Source of the DNA: a virus
Reading direction: 5' to 3' (one strand)
DNA length: 51,281 bases
Virus record (IMG/VR): IMGVR_UViG_3300022074_000069
Span: 1-51,281 of that record
A program made the translations under genes and the position numbers. The stretch's first letter is position 1. Every line of letters begins with the position of its first letter. This document shows positions 31,924 through 40,389 of the stretch, one piece after another. The notes under the pieces were generated by a model, which was not told the origin of the DNA, ran no database searches, and was given only the letters and a program-made list of their open reading frames with translations.

Positions 31924-32672
31924 GTACTTTAATCACAACAACCGCCCAGATTGGTACAATAAAAGATGCTGGTGGTAATAATACTGCGATGACCATAAAC
32001 AATTCTGGTAATATAGCTATGCCTGGTACTTTAACTCCAACTGGCGGAATAGTTCATGGTGGTTACGAACTTATAGAAGCAAAAATGAGTACAGCACATA
32101 ATCAATTAGCAAGTGGGAGTGTTATTGAATTTAGAAATGTATTTTCTTCTAATTATATTGCGTACAAAGTAATAGTCGGTTGGTACTTACACGCTGGTGA
32201 TTCTGGAGAAAACGTAGAATTGCGTTTTATGACAGGAACTAATACTCAACAAACTGCATCACAGTATAGATACAGTATAAACAGGTATGGTGATACCGAC
32301 ACTAACACTGTTACCAAAGCTAGTGGACAAACAAAGGGAGTTGCTTTCACTACAATAGGTGGTGAAACAAATGGGGCTAATGGTGGGTGTCATGGAGAGT
32401 TCAATATAATAAATATAGGAAATACAACTTTAGGTGGAGCAAGTACGCAAAGATATTATAGTAATGATGCAACAGATGTGTATGCACCTATAATATATGG
32501 TTCAATGATAGGGTTTTCACAAGCTGGTTCAGAATACGAAAGGCAAGACTTTTTTATTCGATTCAATACGGCTCAAAACCCTTACACTAATACTGGGTTT
32601 TGTTTCTTAACTCCCTCTTCTGGTGAAGCAAAAGGAACGCATATAGCAGTTTACGGATTGAGGAGTGCGTAA
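31920..32672 (+). CDS. Fibre head protein related to 13062 head (250 aa)
   Basis: I start at ATG 31920, which overlaps the previous stop. After an N-terminal adaptor (MSTLITTTAQIGTIKDAGG and a NTAMTINNSGNI strand) the head starts GGYELIEAKMS and contains VIEFRNVFSSNYIAYKVIVGW, GCHGEFNIIN and a final IAVYGLRSA. The fibre at 13062, about 18 kb upstream, has the same head on a different shaft (IEFRNCFSVNYLYYKLVIG). This shows head swapping between islands. No chaperone gene follows; another fibre gene starts in the stop codon. Confidence 0.74.
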   Translation: MSTLITTTAQIGTIKDAGGNNTAMTINNSGNIAMPGTLTPTGGIVHGGYELIEAKMSTAHNQLASGSVIEFRNVFSSNYIAYKVIVGWYLHAGDSGENVELRFMTGTNTQQTASQYRYSINRYGDTDTNTVTKASGQTKGVAFTTIGGETNGANGGCHGEFNIINIGNTTLGGASTQRYYSNDATDVYAPIIYGSMIGFSQAGSEYERQDFFIRFNTAQNPYTNTGFCFLTPSSGEAKGTHIAVYGLRSA

Positions 32673-33196
32673 TGAGTACATTAAAAGTCGGAACAATTCA
32701 AGACCACGCAAATTCAACCACTGCAATGACAATTGATAATGCTGGTAGAGTTTTAACTCCAGCAAGACCTATGTTTGATGTTGCAAAAAGTAGTGCTCAA
32801 ACTATAGCTAGTGCTACAGTAACAAAAATAACTTGGGATACAGAAAATTATGATATAGGTGGTAATTTCGCAAGTGATAAATTCACTGCTCCGATAGCTG
32901 GAAAATATCATATGAACGCTTTAGTAACTATGTCTACAATAATTGCTGGTGCTGGTATCGGTTTAATATGGTATAAAAATGGTTCAGTGTTCAGAAATGG
33001 TCATCATCAATCTACAGAAATAAATATTACTTTTGCATTACAAGCTAGTGGTGTATTTGATTTAAGTGCATCTGATTATTTGGAACTTTTTATTTTTCAA
33101 GGAAGTGGTAGTTCTGAAACTATAGGTACTGCAAATAATGTTGGGTCGGTAACTGCTGCTGGTAGTAACTACTGGAGTGGATATCTAATCGGATAA
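32672..33196 (+). CDS. C1q-like fibre head protein (174 aa)
   Basis: The adaptor STLKVGTIQDHANSTTAMT is followed at about residue 33 by a C1q-like domain. This has YDIGGNFASDKFTAPIAGKY (FTAP at 71-74), an LALQASGVFDL-type strand and the ending NYWSGYLIG. The same head type, with FTAP-x2-GKY and an ending -GYL(L/I)G, is found at 45025. The domain should trimerise and form a compact knob. No dedicated chaperone gene follows; a late box does. Confidence 0.75.
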   Translation: MSTLKVGTIQDHANSTTAMTIDNAGRVLTPARPMFDVAKSSAQTIASATVTKITWDTENYDIGGNFASDKFTAPIAGKYHMNALVTMSTIIAGAGIGLIWYKNGSVFRNGHHQSTEINITFALQASGVFDLSASDYLELFIFQGSGSSETIGTANNVGSVTAAGSNYWSGYLIG

Positions 33197-33213
33197 CTCT
33201 AACACACTTTCCT

Positions 33214-33221
33214 TATAAATA
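33214..33221 (+). promoter_or_regulatory. Late promoter box TATAAATA
   Basis: A perfect consensus lies 20 bases before ATG 33242, with AAGGAGA between. It is flanked by short complementary arms (see findings). Confidence 0.85.
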
Positions 33222-33241
33222 CTAAAAAGGAGACTGTGTGA

Positions 33242-33574
33242 ATGTCAAGTATATCAAATATATTTATAGACCAAGGTGCAACTTTTACTACCACAGTTAC
33301 AGTATCAGACGCAAATGGGGATGCAGTGAATCTATCTGGATATTCAGTAGCTGCACAAATTAGAAAATCATTTTTGTCATCTTCTGCAACCGCTTTTACA
33401 GCGAGTATTTCAAATGCATCTGCTGGTGAAATTACTATTTCACTCACTGACTCCCAAACAACATCTTTAGAAGCTGGACGTTATGTTTATGATGTTCTTA
33501 TAACTGCATCTGGTGGAACAAAGACAAGAGTTGTTGAAGGTCAAGTCACAGTCAATCCAAGTGTAACGAGGTAA
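33242..33574 (+). CDS. Ig-like structural protein (110 aa)
   Basis: The sequence fits a single Ig-like beta sandwich of the type found in phage fibre and baseplate proteins (BppU N-terminal-like). It opens with IFIDQGATFTTTVTV, then VNLSGYSVAAQIRKS, an EITISLTDSQTTSLEAGRY strand pair and YDVLITASGG. In marine T4-like phages a protein of this kind lies next to the long fibre genes. It is probably a connector subunit. It starts a late unit with the three genes that follow. Confidence 0.75.
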   Translation: MSSISNIFIDQGATFTTTVTVSDANGDAVNLSGYSVAAQIRKSFLSSSATAFTASISNASAGEITISLTDSQTTSLEAGRYVYDVLITASGGTKTRVVEGQVTVNPSVTR

Positions 33575-33578
33575 AAAA

Positions 33579-33860
33579 ATGTCAATAAGTGGAAGTGTCT
33601 CAAGCGTTTCTCAAATAAAAGGTTCGATATCTCAAGGTAATGAATTAGTTGTAACCAGAGTTGCAGTGCCTGGCCCACAAGGCCCTCAAGGTGCATCTGG
33701 TTCTTCAGAAAATAGAATATTAGTAGCCGCAGACGTTGATGCAACTGGTGTTGCAGATGGAGCTCTATTACAGTTTCGTGCAAGTGACCAAAAATTTGTT
33801 GCAAGGAATCAACTAGACACATCTTCTGGAACACTAGTTTTCAATGGTGGTAATTTTTAA
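33579..33860 (+). CDS. Short collagen-like linker protein (93 aa)
   Basis: Around residues 29-43 the protein has AVPGPQGPQGASGSS, a short Gly-x-y collagen-like stretch that would form a triple helix. On its N-terminal side is a strand-rich attachment segment (SSVSQIKGSISQGNELVV). The C-terminus (ALLQFRASDQKFVARNQLD, then TLVFNGGNF) resembles the sequence found before heads in phage fibres. It is likely a trimeric connector between the Ig-like protein and the long fibre at 33872. Confidence 0.72.
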   Translation: MSISGSVSSVSQIKGSISQGNELVVTRVAVPGPQGPQGASGSSENRILVAADVDATGVADGALLQFRASDQKFVARNQLDTSSGTLVFNGGNF

Positions 33861-33871
33861 GGAATAAGTAA

Positions 33872-35554
33872 ATGGCAACAACAATTCAAATTAAAAGGTC
33901 TACTGGTACTTCAGCACCATCATCACTTGCTGCTGGTGAACTTGGAGTAACTTTTGGTACTGGTACTCAATCAAATTTAGGTGATAGACTTTTCATTGGT
34001 GATGGTTCAAATGTTGATGTTATCGGAGGTAAGTTTTTCTCTGATATGTTAGACCATGTTCAAGGTACTTTGACTGCTTCAAGTGCATTAACTGTAGATG
34101 GTAATAAAGCAGTAGATGACTTAATTGTAGGTAATAATGCAACAACTGGTGGTTCGATAGAATTAAAAGAGGGTACAAACAATGGTACTCATCATGTCCA
34201 ATTAAAATCACCAAACTCTCTTAGTGGTAATCTTGCACTAACACTGCCTGGGTCTGATGGTAACTCTGGAGAAGTTCTTAAAACAAATGGTTCTGGAACT
34301 TTATCTTTTGGTACTCTCGCACTTTCAGATGCAACTGGTAACCTCGCTTTATCTGCACTAGAAATAGATGGTGGAACAGATATTGGTGAAGACCTTGTAG
34401 ACGCAGACTTGATGATTGTAGATAATGGTGCTGGTGGAACAAATAGAAAATCAGAATTAACACGAATTAAAAAGTATATTTTCTCAGCTTTATCTGGAGA
34501 TGCAACTGCATCAAACTCTGGTGCATTAACAATTGCAAATGGTTCAGTAGAAAATGCAATGTTAGCAGGGTCAATTGCAAATGCAAAACTTACAAACAGT
34601 GCAGTAACAGTCGGTTCAACTTCTATCTCTTTGGGTGCAAGTGCAACTGCAATCGCTGGTGTTACAGAATTAACAGTTGACAATTTGAATGTAAATGGTA
34701 ATACTATTGCAACAACAAATACAAATGGTAACTTAGTATTAGACCCAAATGGTACTGGAACAGTTGATGTATCTAGTGCAAGAGTTACAAGTGTTGCAAC
34801 ACCAACTGGTGGAACTGATGCAGCTAACAAAAACTATGTTGATGCACAACTTCAAGGACTAGATGTTAAACAATCAGTAAGAGTTGCTACAACTGCAAAC
34901 GGAACTCTATCATCTGCATTTGCAAATAACTCTACAGTTGATGGTGTTACTCTTGCAACTAACGATAGAATACTTATCAAAAATCAGTCAACTGGTTCGG
35001 AGAATGGTATCTATACAGTAAACGCAAGTGGTGCTCCGACTCGTGCAACAGATTTTGATGCAGACTCAGAAGTTACTGGTGGTGCATTTTTCTTTGCAGA
35101 AGAAGGTACAGTAAACGCAGATAATGGTTTTGTTCTTACAAATGATGGTGCAATTACTGTAGGAACAACTGCACTAACATTTACACAATTTTCTGGTGCT
35201 GGTCAAGTTATCGCTGGTTCTGCACTTACAAAATCTGGTAACACAATTAATGTTGCAGTAGATAACTCTTCAATAGAAATTAATTCAGACGCATTAAGAG
35301 TAAAAGCATCTGGTATCACAAATGCAATGTTAGCAGGGTCAATTGACCTTACTGCAAAAGTAACTGGTGCATTACCAGTTGGAAATGGTGGTACTGGTTT
35401 AACATCAATCGCAAAGGGTTCTGTCCTAGTTGCAAACTCCGCTAATACACTAAGTGCATTAGATGGTGGTGGTTCAAATGATGGTATTTTGACTTATACT
35501 GCATCAAGTGATACACTCGCATTTGCAACTGCTGTGGATGGTGGAACATTTTAA
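33872..35554 (+). CDS. Long tail-fibre-like protein (560 aa)
   Basis: The N-terminal module (TIQIKRSTGTSAPSSLAAGELGV-type, residues 4-26, then GDRLFIGDG) is a standard fibre attachment domain. The centre contains TLPGSDGNSGEVLKTNG, KSELTRIKKYIFSALSGD and repeated LAGSIANAKLTNSAVTV shaft units. Residues 310-440 hold a VNAKNYVDAQLQGLDVKQSVR-like block and NDRILIKNQST, common in large phage fibres. It ends with SDTLAFATAVDGGTF and no chaperone follows. It is one of the largest fibres in the island and probably a conserved core fibre. Confidence 0.78.
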   Translation: MATTIQIKRSTGTSAPSSLAAGELGVTFGTGTQSNLGDRLFIGDGSNVDVIGGKFFSDMLDHVQGTLTASSALTVDGNKAVDDLIVGNNATTGGSIELKEGTNNGTHHVQLKSPNSLSGNLALTLPGSDGNSGEVLKTNGSGTLSFGTLALSDATGNLALSALEIDGGTDIGEDLVDADLMIVDNGAGGTNRKSELTRIKKYIFSALSGDATASNSGALTIANGSVENAMLAGSIANAKLTNSAVTVGSTSISLGASATAIAGVTELTVDNLNVNGNTIATTNTNGNLVLDPNGTGTVDVSSARVTSVATPTGGTDAANKNYVDAQLQGLDVKQSVRVATTANGTLSSAFANNSTVDGVTLATNDRILIKNQSTGSENGIYTVNASGAPTRATDFDADSEVTGGAFFFAEEGTVNADNGFVLTNDGAITVGTTALTFTQFSGAGQVIAGSALTKSGNTINVAVDNSSIEINSDALRVKASGITNAMLAGSIDLTAKVTGALPVGNGGTGLTSIAKGSVLVANSANTLSALDGGGSNDGILTYTASSDTLAFATAVDGGTF

Positions 35555-35578
35555 TTGATTGTCTAGGGAGATTGCCTA

Positions 35579-37027
35579 ATGGCTACATCAATAAAACTAA
35601 AACACAGTAACACGCAAGCAACTATTCCTACAACGTCAGACTTAATCGCTGGGGAAGTTGCACTTAATACTGTTGATAAAAAGTTTTATGTTCGTAATGG
35701 TTCTAGTTCTGTAGTAACACTTGTAAATCATTATGCAACAGACTTTGATGTTAATGTTGTAACATTTAAAGTTACTGTTGCAACATCTACTTCTGCACAC
35801 CCATATCATGGTACTGGTTCTAGTAACAAGTATAAAATTAATGGTGTATTCTCTCCTTACCTAAAACTCATTCCAAGAATTACATATCGTTTTGACCAAA
35901 GTGATTCAAGTAACTCTGGTCATCCACTACTTTTTTATCTTGATGCTGGAAAAGCAGCTGGATATTCTACTGGTGTTACAGTTGTAAATGGTTCAAGTGG
36001 GCCAGGCAGTGCTGGTGCATACACCCAAATTGTTGTTTCTGATTCTACTCCACAAGTTTTACATTACCAATGTTCTTCACACGCAAACATGGGTTGGGCA
36101 TTAACAACCAGTACAAGAAACCTAACTGGGTTTGATACAGATGATTTATCAGAAGGTTCTAGTAATCTTTATCATACAACTGCAAGAGTAAACTCTGCAA
36201 TTGATAGTAGAGTTACAAATACCTTTATAAACAATTTAAGTGGAGTTGTTGCAGATACAACGACTGCACTCGCAAGTGCAAGAAACATTGGTGGGGTATC
36301 ATTTGATGGTACTGCTGATATAAACTTGCCTGGGGTTAATGCATCTGGTAACCAAGATACTTCTGGTAATGCTGCTACTGCTACTGCACTAGAAAATGCA
36401 AGAACAATTCATGGTGTTAGTTTTGATGGTACTGCAAACATTGACTTATCTGAAGTAATTCAAGATACAGTCGGTGCAATGTTCTCTAGTAATACTGAAA
36501 CAAATATAACTGCAACATATCAAGATAGTGATGGAACAATAGACCTTGTTGTTTCTGCATCTGGTATTGCAAGTGTAGCCGCAGACTCAACTCCCCAACT
36601 TGGAGGAAACTTGGATGTTAACGGCAACTCAATAGTATCTGCATCAAATGGTAATATATCAATTACACCAAATGGTTCTGGTTCTGTTATTATTGATGGT
36701 CTTTCTCACCCACAAGCAGATGGTAATGCTGGACAAGTTTTAAAAACAGATGGTAGTGGTCAACTTGCATTTGCATCTGTTAGTTCACTTGCTGGTGCTG
36801 GTATACAAAATATATCAGATGATAGCTCTCCTCAACTTGGAGCTAACCTAGATGTAGTTACTCATAGTATTGTATCTACTTCTAATAGGGATATTAATAT
36901 AACACCCAATGGTTCTGGTAAGGTTGTTGTGGGAACAAATGGTATTCAGTTTGGAGATGGAAGTATTCAAACTGCTGCTGGTGCAACTACTGGTTTTTCA
37001 ATTGCGATGGCGACGGCATTAGGATAA
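35579..37027 (+). CDS. Long tail-fibre-like protein with cupredoxin-like domain (482 aa)
   Basis: The N-terminal module (SIKLKHSNTQATIPTTSDLIAGE) is an attachment domain like that of the preceding fibre. Residues 64-175 look like a cupredoxin: RITYRFDQSDSSNSGHPLLF supplies H115, and YQCSSHANMGW supplies C165, H168 and M171 in the Cys-x2-His-x2-Met spacing of type-1 copper sites such as amicyanin. Then come shaft repeats (ARNIGGVSFDGTADINLPG, ARTIHGVSFDGTANIDL) and two DDSSPQLGANLDV-type units. It ends GFSIAMATALG, the tag also seen at 22675. Confidence 0.78.
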   Translation: MATSIKLKHSNTQATIPTTSDLIAGEVALNTVDKKFYVRNGSSSVVTLVNHYATDFDVNVVTFKVTVATSTSAHPYHGTGSSNKYKINGVFSPYLKLIPRITYRFDQSDSSNSGHPLLFYLDAGKAAGYSTGVTVVNGSSGPGSAGAYTQIVVSDSTPQVLHYQCSSHANMGWALTTSTRNLTGFDTDDLSEGSSNLYHTTARVNSAIDSRVTNTFINNLSGVVADTTTALASARNIGGVSFDGTADINLPGVNASGNQDTSGNAATATALENARTIHGVSFDGTANIDLSEVIQDTVGAMFSSNTETNITATYQDSDGTIDLVVSASGIASVAADSTPQLGGNLDVNGNSIVSASNGNISITPNGSGSVIIDGLSHPQADGNAGQVLKTDGSGQLAFASVSSLAGAGIQNISDDSSPQLGANLDVVTHSIVSTSNRDINITPNGSGKVVVGTNGIQFGDGSIQTAAGATTGFSIAMATALG

Positions 37028-37033
37028 TAAATA
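37026..37033 (+). promoter_or_regulatory. Late promoter box AATAAATA
   Basis: It overlaps the end of the fibre gene and lies 17 bases before the gp13-like start at 37051, with a GAGGGAA site between. It restarts the core morphogenesis genes. Confidence 0.7.
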
Positions 37034-37050
37034 GATAAGAGGGAAAAATT

Positions 37051-37866
37051 ATGGCAACACCAAATACAAAAGCAGCTTTAAAAGAACATTGTCTTCGCAG
37101 CCTGGGTAAGCCTGTTATCGAAATAAATGTTGATGATGACCAAATAGATGATAGAATAGATGACGCACTACAATACTTTGCACAATATCATTATGATGGT
37201 ATTGAGAGAATGTATCTTAAACATGAGATTACACAAGCAGAAATAGACAGAGCAAAAACTAATGCATCTGCAACTGCAACTGATACAGTAGATAATAGTA
37301 TCACTGCAACTTGGAAAGAAGGAAATAACTTTATACCAGTTCCAGATTCAGTTCTTGCAGTTGTTAAGATTTTTGACTTTTCAGATAAACATTCATTAAA
37401 TATGTTTGATGTTCGTTATCAGTTACGACTAAATGACTTATATGATTTTAGTAGTGAATCAGTTATTCACTATGAAATGACTATGAGACATTTAGATTTT
37501 CTAGACCATATACTTGTTGGAGAAAAACCAATAAGATTTAATCAACATCAAAATAGATTGTATATAGATATGGATTGGGGTCATGATATTGTTGCTGGTG
37601 ATTTTATTATAATTGAATGTTATCGTAAATTAGACCCAGCGACATACACAGATGTTTTCAATGACATATATTTAAAAAGATATACAACTGCACTTATTAA
37701 ACGACAATGGGGTGCGAACCTTTCAAAGTTTGAAGGAGTACAAATGTTAGGTGGTGTCACACTAAATGGTGCAAAAATATTTGAAGAAGCACAACAAGAT
37801 ATTGAAAAGTTAGAGGAACAAATACAACTCGCATACGAACTACCACCCAACTATATGATAGGATAA
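37051..37866 (+). CDS. gp13: Neck protein, gp13-like (271 aa)
   Basis: Recognised by the pattern of T4-like neck proteins: an N-terminal ALKEHCLRSLGKPVIEINVD, the acidic DDDQIDDRIDDALQYFAQYHYDG-type stretch (residues 28-50), FIPVPDSVLAVVKIF, and the C-terminal GDFIIIECYRKLDP and KRQWGANLSKFEGVQMLGG. In T4, gp13 and gp14 complete and close the head before tail joining. Length and order (13-14-15) match marine relatives. It begins a short three-gene core unit flanked by fibre islands. Confidence 0.88.
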   Translation: MATPNTKAALKEHCLRSLGKPVIEINVDDDQIDDRIDDALQYFAQYHYDGIERMYLKHEITQAEIDRAKTNASATATDTVDNSITATWKEGNNFIPVPDSVLAVVKIFDFSDKHSLNMFDVRYQLRLNDLYDFSSESVIHYEMTMRHLDFLDHILVGEKPIRFNQHQNRLYIDMDWGHDIVAGDFIIIECYRKLDPATYTDVFNDIYLKRYTTALIKRQWGANLSKFEGVQMLGGVTLNGAKIFEEAQQDIEKLEEQIQLAYELPPNYMIG

Positions 37867-37870
37867 TTTG

Positions 37871-38707
37871 ATGCCCACAAACGTATATTTTGACACTGGA
37901 ACTAAACCAGAACAAACTCTCTATGAAGATTTAATGATAGAGCAGTTGAAGATATATGGTCAAGATGTATTTTATATTCCCAGAACATTAGTTAAAGAAG
38001 ATAGTCTATTTGGAGAGGACACACTCTCTAAATTTGGTGACGCATATCTAATCGAAATGTATTTTGAAAATGTAGAAGGGTATGAAGGTGAAAAAGAAAT
38101 CATGTCTAAGTTTGGTTTACAGATGAACGAGGATGTTACCTTTGTAGTTGCAAGAAGAAGATTTGAACAATTAGTATCTCATGATTCTAATTTAATTGTT
38201 AAGACAAGACCAAATGAAGGTGACTTGGTTTACTTTCCAAAAGTAAAAAAGATATTTGAGATTACTTTTGTAGACCATGATGACCCATTCTATCAAGTAC
38301 ACAACCTACCAGCATTTAAACTCAAGTGCAAAACCTTTGAATACTCAAGTGAAGACCTTGATACTGGTATCTCAGAGATTGATGCAATTGAAACAGACAA
38401 CTCGCTTGATATGTTATCATTTCAATTTACAATGGAACAAGCAACCTCTACAACATATAACGAGGGTTTACAACTTGAAGATGGTGGTAATATAGACTTA
38501 GAAACTGCGGCTGGTTCTGGACTTCTTATTGGTGAGAACGAAACTGGTGGTGACAATGTAGTCCTAGAAACTGGTGACTATATAATACAAGAGGCATTTG
38601 TTGTCGATACAATTGACGAAAATGCAATGAACGACTTCTTTGAAACACAAGATGATAATATCATTGATTTTACGGAGTCAAATCCGTTTGGTGATATAGG
38701 ACAATAA
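37871..38707 (+). CDS. gp14: Neck protein, gp14-like (278 aa)
   Basis: I use ATG 37871; the TTG three bases earlier in the same frame is less likely. The product has TNVYFDTGTKPEQTLYEDLM at its N-terminus, then VFYIPRTL and FGDAYLIEMYFENVEGYEG. The C-terminal RTRPNEGDLVYFPKVKKIFEI-type region (residues 117-137) is also found in gp14 relatives. The C-terminal third is acidic and includes a repeat of LEDGGNIDLETAAGSGLLIGE, a phrase also seen in the gp7-position protein. Gene order supports the call. Confidence 0.87.
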   Translation: MPTNVYFDTGTKPEQTLYEDLMIEQLKIYGQDVFYIPRTLVKEDSLFGEDTLSKFGDAYLIEMYFENVEGYEGEKEIMSKFGLQMNEDVTFVVARRRFEQLVSHDSNLIVKTRPNEGDLVYFPKVKKIFEITFVDHDDPFYQVHNLPAFKLKCKTFEYSSEDLDTGISEIDAIETDNSLDMLSFQFTMEQATSTTYNEGLQLEDGGNIDLETAAGSGLLIGENETGGDNVVLETGDYIIQEAFVVDTIDENAMNDFFETQDDNIIDFTESNPFGDIGQ

Positions 38708-38721
38708 TAGGATAATATAAT

Positions 38722-39534
38722 ATGTTAGGACAACAATTTTACCATGAAACTATGCGAAAGGTGGTTGTCGCCTTTGGTACTATTTTCAATAATATTAATA
38801 TCGTGAGAAAAAATAGTTCTGGTGGGGTAATACAAAGTATGAAAGTTCCTCTTGCATACGGCCCTAAACAAAAGTTTTTAACCAGACTACGAGAAGACCC
38901 AAATCTAAACAAAAAGGTTGCGTTGACTTTACCTAGAGTTGGTTTTGAGATTTCTGGTATTTCATATGACTCTTCACGAAAACTAAACTCAATACAAAAA
39001 ATTAAAAAAACAAATAATTCAGAAGAGGGTAAAACTATTTCATCACAGTTTATGCCTGTACCATACAACTTAGATTTTGAACTAGTGGTGATGGCAAAAA
39101 GTTCTGATGATGCATTGCAAATTGTAGAACAAATTCTTCCATTCTTCCAACCAGATTATACAATTACACTAAATGACAATACTGCAATGGGAACAACAAG
39201 AGATGTTCCAATTGTACTAAATAATGTTGCATATGAAGATTCGTATGATGGTGACTTTAACGAAAGAAGAGTAATAACATATACTCTCACATTTACTGCA
39301 AAGTTTTATCTATACGGCCCAGTTGTTGACCAGAAAGTTATCAAACAAGTGCAAGTTGACCAATACACAGATATGCCTGTCAACGCACCTAAAAGGGAAC
39401 AGAGGTACACAGTTACACCCAATCCCATCACAGCAGATGCAGATGATAACTTCGGATTTAATGAAACATCTTCCTTCTTTGAAGATGCAAAGAATTTTGA
39501 TGAAACATCTGGTACGGATACTGAAGACGCATAA
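38722..39534 (+). CDS. gp15: Proximal tail sheath stabiliser, gp15-like (270 aa)
   Basis: The sequence opens MLGQQFYHETMRKVVVAF, then FNNINI, VPLAYGPKQKFLTRL and LPRVGFEISGISYDSSRKL. These are the conserved elements of T4 gp15-type proteins, which cap the tail tube and sheath and provide the joining surface for the head. The mid-region contains MPVPYNLDFELVVMAKSSDD and QPDYTITLNDN. The C-terminus is acidic and poorly conserved. It ends the 13-14-15 unit; a late box overlaps its stop. Confidence 0.92.
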   Translation: MLGQQFYHETMRKVVVAFGTIFNNINIVRKNSSGGVIQSMKVPLAYGPKQKFLTRLREDPNLNKKVALTLPRVGFEISGISYDSSRKLNSIQKIKKTNNSEEGKTISSQFMPVPYNLDFELVVMAKSSDDALQIVEQILPFFQPDYTITLNDNTAMGTTRDVPIVLNNVAYEDSYDGDFNERRVITYTLTFTAKFYLYGPVVDQKVIKQVQVDQYTDMPVNAPKREQRYTVTPNPITADADDNFGFNETSSFFEDAKNFDETSGTDTEDA

Positions 39535-39537
39535 ATA
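39530..39537 (+). promoter_or_regulatory. Late promoter box CATAAATA
   Basis: It overlaps the gp15 stop codon and lies 17 bases before ATG 39555, with an AAAGGAAT site between. It opens the third fibre island. Confidence 0.75.
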
Positions 39538-39554
39538 ACATAAAGGAATAAGAC

Positions 39555-39866
39555 ATGGCAATCAGAAAAGTAATTTCTCGTTCTATTGAAGACGCTACAA
39601 TCGCAGCTGCTGATATTGCAAATACCACAATTACTGCTGGTAAGTTAGTGCAAGGTGCTGGTGGTGTTGGATTTTTCCAAGGAGAAAATGGTGCAAGAGG
39701 TGACAGTTCTTCTGGGAAGGGTGATATTTTCAGAGTTCATGAAACAACACTCAATACTAGTGTGACTATTGCATCTGGTGATAATGCACTTGCAGCTGGG
39801 CCTTTGACTGTATCCACATCTGGAACTGTAAACCTTACAGTCAACGGAAATCTTACGATTGTATAG
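39555..39866 (+). CDS. Short fibre adaptor protein (103 aa)
   Basis: The start (AIRKVISRSIEDATIAAADIA) is one shaft-like segment. The rest is the module FRVHETTLNTSVTIASGDNA followed by LAAGPLTVSTSGTVNLTVNGNLTIV-type strands. This module is closest to that of the protein at 42587 (IIRVHENELNTSVAI) and more distant from that at 31013. Such short proteins in marine phages form parts of trimeric fibres, and the paired gene follows after 10 bases. Confidence 0.72.
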   Translation: MAIRKVISRSIEDATIAAADIANTTITAGKLVQGAGGVGFFQGENGARGDSSSGKGDIFRVHETTLNTSVTIASGDNALAAGPLTVSTSGTVNLTVNGNLTIV

Positions 39867-39876
39867 GGGATAAGAG

Positions 39877-40389
39877 ATGGGTTCAACATTAACAGTAGAT
39901 AATATCGTAGGTGCAACCACAGCCGCAAATGTAAAGTTGCCTGCTGGTTGCATATTGCAAACTGTCTCAGAAACAATTAACACACAGTCAAATATTTCAA
40001 TAACTGGAGGTACATATGCTGACACAGGAATTACAGCAACTATAACTCCAAAGTTTAGCACAAGTAAAATATTGGTAAGTTTTGTCATTGGTGGAACTGG
40101 TGCAAATTCAACTGGAGATACTATTTTTAGACTAGTACGAGGAAGTACCAATATCGCTCAAGGTGCATCTGGAACTTATGTTGGAACAATAGCGACTAGA
40201 AACTTAAACGCTGAATTAACTTGCACTCCTTGTTTTACACACTTAGATAATCCTTCAACTACTTCTGCAACCACTTATAAGGTTCAAGGTACAATTCCAA
40301 GCAATTCAACTTTAGCAATCAATAGAAGACAAGCAGACAATGCTTTTGGAACAGCATCAAATATAACCCTCATGGAGATTGCACAATGA
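39877..40389 (+). CDS. Fibre head protein, SSKIL type, paralogue of 31414 (170 aa)
   Basis: The adaptor (GSTLTVDNIVGATTAANVKLP) and head elements (TITPKFSTSKILVSFVIGG, FRLVRGSTNIA, FTHLDNPSTTSATTYKV and the ending SNITLMEIAQ) align in order with the protein at 31414. Loop regions between strands differ most, as expected for a ligand-binding surface. The gene overlaps the next one by the ATGA arrangement. It is one half of an adaptor/head pair with 39555. Confidence 0.75.
   Translation: MGSTLTVDNIVGATTAANVKLPAGCILQTVSETINTQSNISITGGTYADTGITATITPKFSTSKILVSFVIGGTGANSTGDTIFRLVRGSTNIAQGASGTYVGTIATRNLNAELTCTPCFTHLDNPSTTSATTYKVQGTIPSNSTLAINRRQADNAFGTASNITLMEIAQ

Noticed and set aside
34192-34830. 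212-codon open frame on the minus strand
   Set aside because: It is antisense to the long fibre gene, with a composition (Val, Pro, Ala, Ser runs) typical of the reverse complement of Gly/Thr/Ala-rich fibre sequence; no ribosome binding site or promoter.
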